From assembly GCA_025351425.1 (NCBI GenBank), contig JANXVY010000039.1, positions 1 to 41,075 of the forward strand: a stretch of 41,075 nt of DNA, read 5' to 3'. Under the pieces are notes generated by a model. That model did no database searches. It was not told the origin of the DNA and worked only from the letters and a program-made list of their open reading frames with translations. Source of the stretch: Hyphomicrobium sp. (GTDB taxonomy: Bacteria > Pseudomonadota > Alphaproteobacteria > Rhizobiales > Hyphomicrobiaceae). Below are positions 36,367-41,075 of the stretch, one piece after another. Position numbers and translations under genes: made by a program. Every line of letters begins with the position of its first letter. Positions within the stretch are counted from its first letter, which is position 1.

Positions 36367-37015
36367 CGATCTGTCCTCGCGCTATCGCTCCCGTAGGTCC
36401 ATCGAAGGCGATCCGCCCACCCTTGATACCGATCAGACGCGACGCAAACCCGGTCGCCAACTCAACGTCGTGCATCGCAAGGACCACTGTCTCGAACCGG
36501 TCGCCCAGCGCCGCCAAGATCTGCCCACCCTGGTTCACGTCGACTGCCGACACGGGTTCGTCTGCCAACACGACAGGGCCACCACGGTACAGCGCACGGG
36601 CAATGGCCGTGCGTTGCTTCTGCCCGCCCGATAGTGTGGCGACGCTTTGCCAGAGGTTGGTCTCAAGGCCCACCACCGCCGCAAATTTTCCCACCTCGGC
36701 CACGTCGCGCGCGCGCGGCCAGATTAAATTGGCAAGGTTGTAGAATGCGGAGTGCTGGTCGAGGCGGCCCATATAGATGTTGGCGTACACCGGCAACGCG
36801 GGAACCAACGCATCGTCCTGCGGCACCAGCGCGGTGGCCGGATAGCGGCCGATGAGGCCGAGATAGAACTGCATCAGCAGGGTCGATTTGCCCGCCCCGC
36901 TGCGGCCCAGCAGTGCTACGCGCTCCCCCCGCGCAATCGAAACGGAAATGTCCGCAAGGACGCTTTGCTTTCCATAGCCGATCGACAGCTCATCGAGCGC
37001 TACGAGCGTGGTCAA
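36347..37015 (-). CDS. ABC transporter ATP-binding protein (PhnC-like)
   Basis: A 222-residue ABC ATPase. Walker A GRSGAGKST is at residues 37-45; the Q-loop is in ALVPQDDALVPALPVYANI; the signature LSGGQKQRTAIARALY is followed by Walker B VVLADEPVSAVD and the switch His in AMHDVELA. It energises the fused permease and partners with the upstream binding protein. The start is TTG 37015, overlapping the stop of the binding-protein gene (TTGA), and its own end overlaps the permease start by 20 bases, so all three are translationally coupled. Confidence 0.92.
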   Translation of the reverse strand: MTTLVALDELSIGYGKQSVLADISVSIARGERVALLGRSGAGKSTLLMQFYLGLIGRYPATALVPQDDALVPALPVYANIYMGRLDQHSAFYNLANLIWPRARDVAEVGKFAAVVGLETNLWQSVATLSGGQKQRTAIARALYRGGPVVLADEPVSAVDVNQGGQILAALGDRFETVVLAMHDVELATGFASRLIGIKGGRIAFDGPTGAIARGQIDELYAR

Positions 37016-37890
37016 TCAAGCAGCCCAAGTTGCTTGGCGATTTCTTCGATCGGCAGGTAGTCTGCGTTTTGCGCAGGGGTGAAGGACTTGCGCGGGAAAG
37101 CACTCAGAAGCTCGGGATCTTTCATGCCGAGGATGGCAGCGCGCACTTTGACCAGTGTGCCGGCCCCAAACCGCGTGTCGACATCGCCGCGGATCGTCCA
37201 GTTGTAGTCAGGGAACGGGGGTGTCTTCCAGACGATCTTGACCTTGGCGGGATCGGCCTTGCCGTTTTTCACCATGTCGTCAAACGAAGAATAGTTCACG
37301 GCACCGACCTCGTAGGCACCCGACTGCACGAGTTCGACAGTCTTTGAGTGATCGCCGGAGTAACCGACCTTCGAAAAGATTTCGTCGGGCCCTTTCCCGA
37401 ACGCCTTGCGCAGATGGAACTCCGGCATCAACCGGCCCGACGTCGACGTTTTCGCACCGAATGTAAATGTCTTGCCCGCGATAGCCGTTGGAAGATCCGC
37501 CGAAGGCTCGATCCCCGTCGCGGCGTTCACGATGAAATAGGACACGAACGACTTGTCTTCCTCACCCTGCGCGATGGCTTGCGATCCGGGCACGGCGCGT
37601 TGGGCCTGCACGCCGGTCAGCCCGCCGAACCAGGCAAGCTGGATCTGATCGTTCTTGAAAGCCGTAACCGACGCTGGGTAGCTCTTGAGGGGGATGTACT
37701 GGACGGGCAGGCCAAGTTCTTTCGACAGATACGCCGCAACCTTTGTGAACCGCGCGGTCAACTTGGTTTCATCCTCGTCCGGGATGGCCGAGAAGTAGAA
37801 AACCGGCGACTGTGCACGGGCCGTGCTAGAACCCGCGGCGGCTGCCGCCACCAACGTCAACATGCTGCGGCGAGAGATCGTTGACGTCAT
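37012..37890 (-). CDS. PhnD-like binding protein, putative selenium-oxyanion transporter
   Basis: A 292-residue periplasmic binding protein. The signal (MTSTISRRSMLTLVAAAAAG) has a twin-arginine-like start. The mature part begins FYFSAIPDEDETKLTARF, the PhnD signature of anion-binding proteins, and continues with AYLSKELGLPVQYIPLKSY and LAWFGGLTGVQAQRAVPGS. This pattern matches what I recall as proteins named putative selenate ABC transporter substrate-binding protein. The context, next to senABC, supports selenium as cargo. ATG 37890 has AGGGG eight bases upstream. It is the first gene of the transporter operon and is divergent from egtV; a 10-bp inverted repeat lies between. Phosphonate binding is not excluded. 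Confidence 0.8.
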   Translation of the reverse strand: MTSTISRRSMLTLVAAAAAGSSTARAQSPVFYFSAIPDEDETKLTARFTKVAAYLSKELGLPVQYIPLKSYPASVTAFKNDQIQLAWFGGLTGVQAQRAVPGSQAIAQGEEDKSFVSYFIVNAATGIEPSADLPTAIAGKTFTFGAKTSTSGRLMPEFHLRKAFGKGPDEIFSKVGYSGDHSKTVELVQSGAYEVGAVNYSSFDDMVKNGKADPAKVKIVWKTPPFPDYNWTIRGDVDTRFGAGTLVKVRAAILGMKDPELLSAFPRKSFTPAQNADYLPIEEIAKQLGLLD

Positions 37891-37975
37891 CGAATACACC
37901 CCTATTGCTCAAAAACCACTACGGCGAAGCCAGACGGCAGCGCAAGCAAGAGCTACGCGCACCGTGTTGAATAGA

Positions 37976-38007
37976 TGTAATACGACTCGTGCGGCGTTCG
38001 TATTACA
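37976..38007. promoter_or_regulatory. Candidate operator between the two transporter operons
   Basis: TGTAATACGA (37976-37985) is the perfect reverse complement of TCGTATTACA (37998-38007), with a 12-base GC-rich spacer. It lies 85 bases from the binding-protein start and 46 bases from the egtV start, the only gap shared by the divergent promoters. Such a dyad fits a dimeric repressor or activator, but no regulator gene is in the locus. A DNA hairpin with no protein ligand is the alternative. Confidence 0.5.
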
Positions 38008-38052
38008 CTGCAGACAAGCTACTGCGCCCTCGTCACGCAAGGCAGCAACCTT

Positions 38053-38847
38053 TTGACCATACCCTTGATCGAAATCGACGGCATCACCAAGATTTACGCC
38101 ACCACCCAACAGCCGGCCGTAGACAACGTAACCTTGAAGGTGCCAGCTGGCGACTTCATCGCACTCGTAGGCGCGTCCGGGTCGGGCAAGACCACCGTGA
38201 TGAAAACCATCAACCGCCTGATCGACCCGGACCGCGGCGAGGTGCGGATTGATGGCGCGCCCGTGTCAGCGATCGACGCGCCGCAGTTGCGGCGGCAAAT
38301 TGGCTATGTTTTTCAGGGTGCTGGCCTGTTCCCCCACATGACCGTGGCAGAAAACATCGCGATCACGCCCCGGCTGACGGGATGGCCCGCTGGAGACATC
38401 GCGGCAAGAACCGCAGAGCTGCTCGATCTGGTGGAGTTGCCGCAAGCCTTCGGCAGCCGGCTGCCAGTTCAGTTGTCGGGTGGGCAACAGCAGCGCGTGG
38501 CCGTTGCCCGGGCACTGGCCGCCAGGCCTCGGATCGTCCTCATGGACGAGCCGTTCGGGGCCTTGGACCCCGTCACCCGCGACAACCTCGGCAACGCTTA
38601 TCGGGCTCTCCATAACCGGCTCGGGCTGACGACCATGATGGTCACCCACGACATTCAGGAGGCCATATTGCTCGCCAGCCGCATCGTCATTATGAAGGGT
38701 GGCCGGATCGTCGCCGATGTGACGCCCAAGGAAATCCTCAAACCGCAATCAGATTCCGACGTGGTGGCGCTAATCGCCGTGGCGATGCGGCAGGCTGCAA
38801 AGGTGCGCGAAATCGCCGGTCCGGGCAATGAGGGGCAGACCGGATGA
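38053..38847 (+). CDS. egtV: ABC transporter ATP-binding protein, EgtV-like
   Basis: A 264-residue ATPase of the osmoprotectant (OpuCA-like) type. Walker A GASGSGKT is at 40-47, the signature LSGGQQQR at 141-148, and Walker B LMDEPFGALDP from 163. It lacks the C-terminal CBS domains of betaine-transporter ATPases. The start is TTG 38053, with AAGG ten bases upstream. Its stop overlaps the start of the fused permease/binding protein (ATGA), so the two genes form one operon. Together they resemble EgtV-EgtU, the ergothioneine importer of Streptococcus and Helicobacter; a betaine or choline importer is the alternative. Confidence 0.75.
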   Translation: MTIPLIEIDGITKIYATTQQPAVDNVTLKVPAGDFIALVGASGSGKTTVMKTINRLIDPDRGEVRIDGAPVSAIDAPQLRRQIGYVFQGAGLFPHMTVAENIAITPRLTGWPAGDIAARTAELLDLVELPQAFGSRLPVQLSGGQQQRVAVARALAARPRIVLMDEPFGALDPVTRDNLGNAYRALHNRLGLTTMMVTHDIQEAILLASRIVIMKGGRIVADVTPKEILKPQSDSDVVALIAVAMRQAAKVREIAGPGNEGQTG

Positions 38848-40400
38848 ACGAGCAGATCGCGGCGGCGCTCACGGTGCTCCCCTCCTACCTCGCCAATCAT
38901 GTTCTGATCTCGGCGGCGGCGCTTGCCCTGGCGCTTGCGTTCAGCTTGCCCTTGGCCGTAGTGGCAATTCGCAATCCGCACGTCCGGTTTGTGGCATTGG
39001 CCGCTGCCGGTCTCGTTCAGACTATCCCCGGCCTCGCCCTGCTGGCGCTGTTCTATCCCGTGCTGCTCGGCCTGTCAGCGCTCACCGAGCCCACGCTGGG
39101 CTTCAAGGTGCCAGCCCTCGGCTTCCTCCCCTCGGTGATGGCCCTCACGCTGTACGCAATGCTGCCGATCCTGCGGAACGCGGTCACCGGACTGATGGGC
39201 GTTGATCCCCGCGTCATCGAAGCAGCCGATGGTGTAGGCATGACACCCCGCCAGCGGCTGTCCGAAGTCGAAATTCCCCTGGCTGCACCGGTGGTCATGG
39301 CCGGCATCCGGACGGCAACGGTCTGGACGATCGGTGCGGCAACGCTTGCGACGTCCGTCGGCCAGACGAGCCTCGGAAGCTATATATTTTCAGGCTTGCA
39401 GACCGAAAATTGGGTATTCGTCATGTTTGGCTGTGCAGCCGCAACCGGCCTTGCCTTGATTGCCGATGTCCTGCTGGGGCTGATCGAAACCGGGATCGCC
39501 CGCCGCAACCGCGCGACTGTCGTTGCGGGCGCCGCAGGGCTCGTGGCCGGCACGGTCTTGGCGCTCGTGCCCCTGTTGGGAGACAGCAGGCCCGCCTACA
39601 TGATTGGGGCCAAAAACTTCAGCGAGCAGTTCATTCTTGCCGAAGTCATGAGGGCACGCCTGGAAGCCGGAGGCGCGACCGTGCGGCAGAAGGAAAGCCT
39701 TGGCTCGGCAGTGGCGTTCCGTGCCCTCGCCAGCGGCGACATCGACGCTTACGTCGACTATTCCGGGACGCTATGGACAAACGTGTTGGGACGCACCGAT
39801 ACCCCGCCGCGGGACCAACTGCTGGCCGAATTGACCAGCCTGCTGAAAGCCAAGTTCGGCGTCGAGGTACTCGGCAGCCTCGGGTTTGAGAACGCCTACG
39901 TTCTTGCCATGTCCGGGGAAAAGGCCAGGGGCGCTGGAATCGTGAGCATCGCCGATTTATCCGAAAAGGCGGCCAGCCTGACCCTTGGAAGCGATCTAGA
40001 ATTCCTGAGCCGGCCCGAGTGGCAGGCATTGAAAAGCACTTATGGGCTTGGTTTTCGCGCCGAAAAATCCTATAGCCCGACGTTCATGTACCGGGCGCTG
40101 AGCACCGGCACGGCCGACGTTATTTCAGCCTTCTCAAGCGACGGACGCATCGCCGCCGACAAGCTTGCCGTCCTCACCGATCCTAAAGGCGCTGTGCCGT
40201 CGTACGACGCCGTCATTCTGCTCGCCCCCAAGCGCGCAAACGACGTCACCTTGCGTGCAGCCCTGCGGCCACTGATCGGAGCCATTTCCGTCGAGCGGAT
40301 GCGCGAGGCAAATCTTATGGTCGACCGCGACGACCGCAAAGCGACGCCAAAGGAAGCAGCCGCATTCCTGGCCGCCGCTGGATTGGAAGCTCGTCCCTGA
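38844..40400 (+). CDS. egtU: Permease fused to substrate-binding domain, EgtU-like importer
   Basis: A 518-residue protein that joins a permease (residues 1-245, about six helices) and a binding domain (about 251-518). The permease has the coupling loop VIEAADGVGMTPRQRLSEVE (124-143). The binding domain begins AYMIGAKNFSEQFILAEVMR, the OpuAC-type signature, then LGSAVAFRALASGDIDAYVD, and continues with SPTFMYRALSTGTADVISAF. This permease-binding fusion of about 510 residues is the architecture of EgtU, which imports ergothioneine. Location next to egtD and senABC suggests ergothioneine or selenoneine as cargo. The ligand-cage residues need alignment to decide. A quaternary-ammonium osmolyte importer remains possible. 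Confidence 0.75.
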   Translation: MNEQIAAALTVLPSYLANHVLISAAALALALAFSLPLAVVAIRNPHVRFVALAAAGLVQTIPGLALLALFYPVLLGLSALTEPTLGFKVPALGFLPSVMALTLYAMLPILRNAVTGLMGVDPRVIEAADGVGMTPRQRLSEVEIPLAAPVVMAGIRTATVWTIGAATLATSVGQTSLGSYIFSGLQTENWVFVMFGCAAATGLALIADVLLGLIETGIARRNRATVVAGAAGLVAGTVLALVPLLGDSRPAYMIGAKNFSEQFILAEVMRARLEAGGATVRQKESLGSAVAFRALASGDIDAYVDYSGTLWTNVLGRTDTPPRDQLLAELTSLLKAKFGVEVLGSLGFENAYVLAMSGEKARGAGIVSIADLSEKAASLTLGSDLEFLSRPEWQALKSTYGLGFRAEKSYSPTFMYRALSTGTADVISAFSSDGRIAADKLAVLTDPKGAVPSYDAVILLAPKRANDVTLRAALRPLIGAISVERMREANLMVDRDDRKATPKEAAAFLAAAGLEARP

Positions 40401-40454
40401 GGCGGCCGGACAGCTCAGTATAGCAAGGTCTGCCAGTCTCCATGCAGTCGGTCT

Positions 40455-40695
40455 TTCTGCTAACCATGAGGCAGTACGCGCGTCTCGTTCAAGAGTGAGT
40501 CGCAAACATCGGCCTCGATACGGCGAAGCTCGCCACTCCTTCAGGCGGACAAAGTCGGTATTGATCTATCGCCGAATAGGTAACACTCGAGCGGTTCAAC
40601 CCTTGTTGGGCCACACCAAGATCGAGAGCATGGTGCGGTACCTAGGCATCGAAGTCGATGACGCGTTAGAGATTGCCGAAAAGATCGGCATCTAA
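40455..40695 (+). pseudogene. Tyrosine recombinase (phage-type integrase), C-terminal remnant
   Basis: The end reads HSFRRTKSVLIYRRIGN, then RAVQPLLGHTKIESMVRYLG and IEVDDALEIAEKIGI, the C-terminal catalytic part of a tyrosine recombinase family. The piece before it, LTMRQYARLVQE followed by VANIGLDTAKL, is in another frame with a TGA where a Trp codon is usual (about 40496), so there is at least one premature stop and one frameshift. Everything upstream of about 40455 is missing. The gene is dead. Confidence 0.75.
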
Positions 40696-41032
40696 TCTTT
40701 GACGCGATACCGCTGTAAGCGGACGTGGTCGGTGATGGCCTTCTTTCAGCGGATCATCCGAGCGCCAAAATCTGATGGCTGGATTAAGCGGCTTTGTGCG
40801 GCGCACCATCCCAATATTTCCGTTAGGCCGCTTCTGGCCCAGGCTGTGTGAAAACCCTCGCCAGACGCGGCATGTCCGCTTTGAGTGAATAGCTCCCTCC
40901 ACCCCAAAGTGTAATCCGCGCGCTTGTTTGCCCTCGGCGGAAGCCAACGGGTCGCGAGCACCCATTTCTGACCGGGCGCGACCTCTCGTATTGGGGCGGC
41001 GACTGACAAAGCCGCGCCTTATTTTCTGGCGT
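40696..41032. other. 337-base gap with noncoding remnants
   Basis: No gene is supported; minus-strand frames are short and have no recognisable domain. TAAGCGGACGTGG (about 40713) and CGGCATGTCCGCTTTG (about 40868) form an imperfect inverted pair (AGCGGAC/GTCCGCT), and GGCTGTGTGAAAAC resembles sequence often next to insertion-sequence ends. I interpret it as decayed mobile DNA with low confidence. Confidence 0.35.
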
Positions 41033-41075
41033 CTAGAGCAAATTCCGATCCTACGGAATCGGAATTTTGCTCTAG
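41033..41075. repeat. CTAGAGC palindromic element, copy 4, at window edge
   Basis: CTAGAGCAAATTCC pairs with GGAATTTTGCTCTAG with one unpaired base, and the inner GAT/ATC extends the stem around CCTACGGA. The element ends exactly with the window and shares its CTAGAGC ends with the three other copies. Confidence 0.65.

Noticed and set aside
34816-37890. Plain phosphonate transporter (phnCDE)
   Set aside because: Not excluded, but no phosphonate-degrading genes are near, the permease is a fused double unit, and the operon abuts senC.

Overview
The window is high-GC alphaproteobacterial DNA, most likely a member of the Hyphomicrobiales (Rhizobiales). The reasons are the order miaA - ilvI - ilvH - ilvC, the order polyprenyl synthase - DUF2007 - methyltransferase - S49 peptidase - glyQ - glyS, an ExoR-like Sel1-repeat protein, an Alph_Pro_TM/TauE pair, and scattered palindromic elements bounded by CTAGAGC. 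No rRNA, tRNA or CRISPR array was seen.

Layout. 1-177: N-terminal stub of an IS5-type transposase and a CTAGAGC element. 174-7204: housekeeping genes (polyprenyl diphosphate synthase, DUF2007 protein, TrmN6-like methyltransferase, S49 peptidase, glyQ and glyS with a small membrane protein between them). 7293-10999: YHS protein, then an ECF sigma/anti-sigma pair divergent from a Tat-type metallophosphoesterase and a cupredoxin; both directions carry the same candidate promoter motif. 11179-14010: operon of TauE/SafE permease, Alph_Pro_TM protein and 2Fe-2S/FAD reductase. 14297-16794: a Slam-type outer-membrane translocator with a TbpB-like lipoprotein. 17081-27315: branched-chain amino acid genes ilvC, ilvH, ilvI and ilvD, interspersed with miaA, two predicted secreted or lipoproteins, a DUF2939 protein and an M48 protease. 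27302-30136: ExoR-like protein, Tim44-like protein and a truncated flavin disulfide oxidoreductase.

30433-40400 is the most interesting part: a compact selenium locus. egtD makes hercynine; senC (SelD homologue) makes selenophosphate; senB makes a selenosugar; senA (EgtB homologue) joins selenium to hercynine. Together they are a complete selenoneine pathway. Directly abutting senC is a three-gene PhnCDE-like ABC importer with a tandem-fused permease, resembling importers annotated as putative selenate/selenium transporters. Divergent from it is an EgtUV-like importer whose permease is fused to its binding domain, the architecture of ergothioneine importers. A perfect 10-bp inverted repeat lies between the two transporters. 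I infer one module for selenium uptake, selenoneine synthesis and uptake of ready-made selenoneine or ergothioneine.

40401-41075: a broken tyrosine recombinase, noncoding remnants and another CTAGAGC palindrome.
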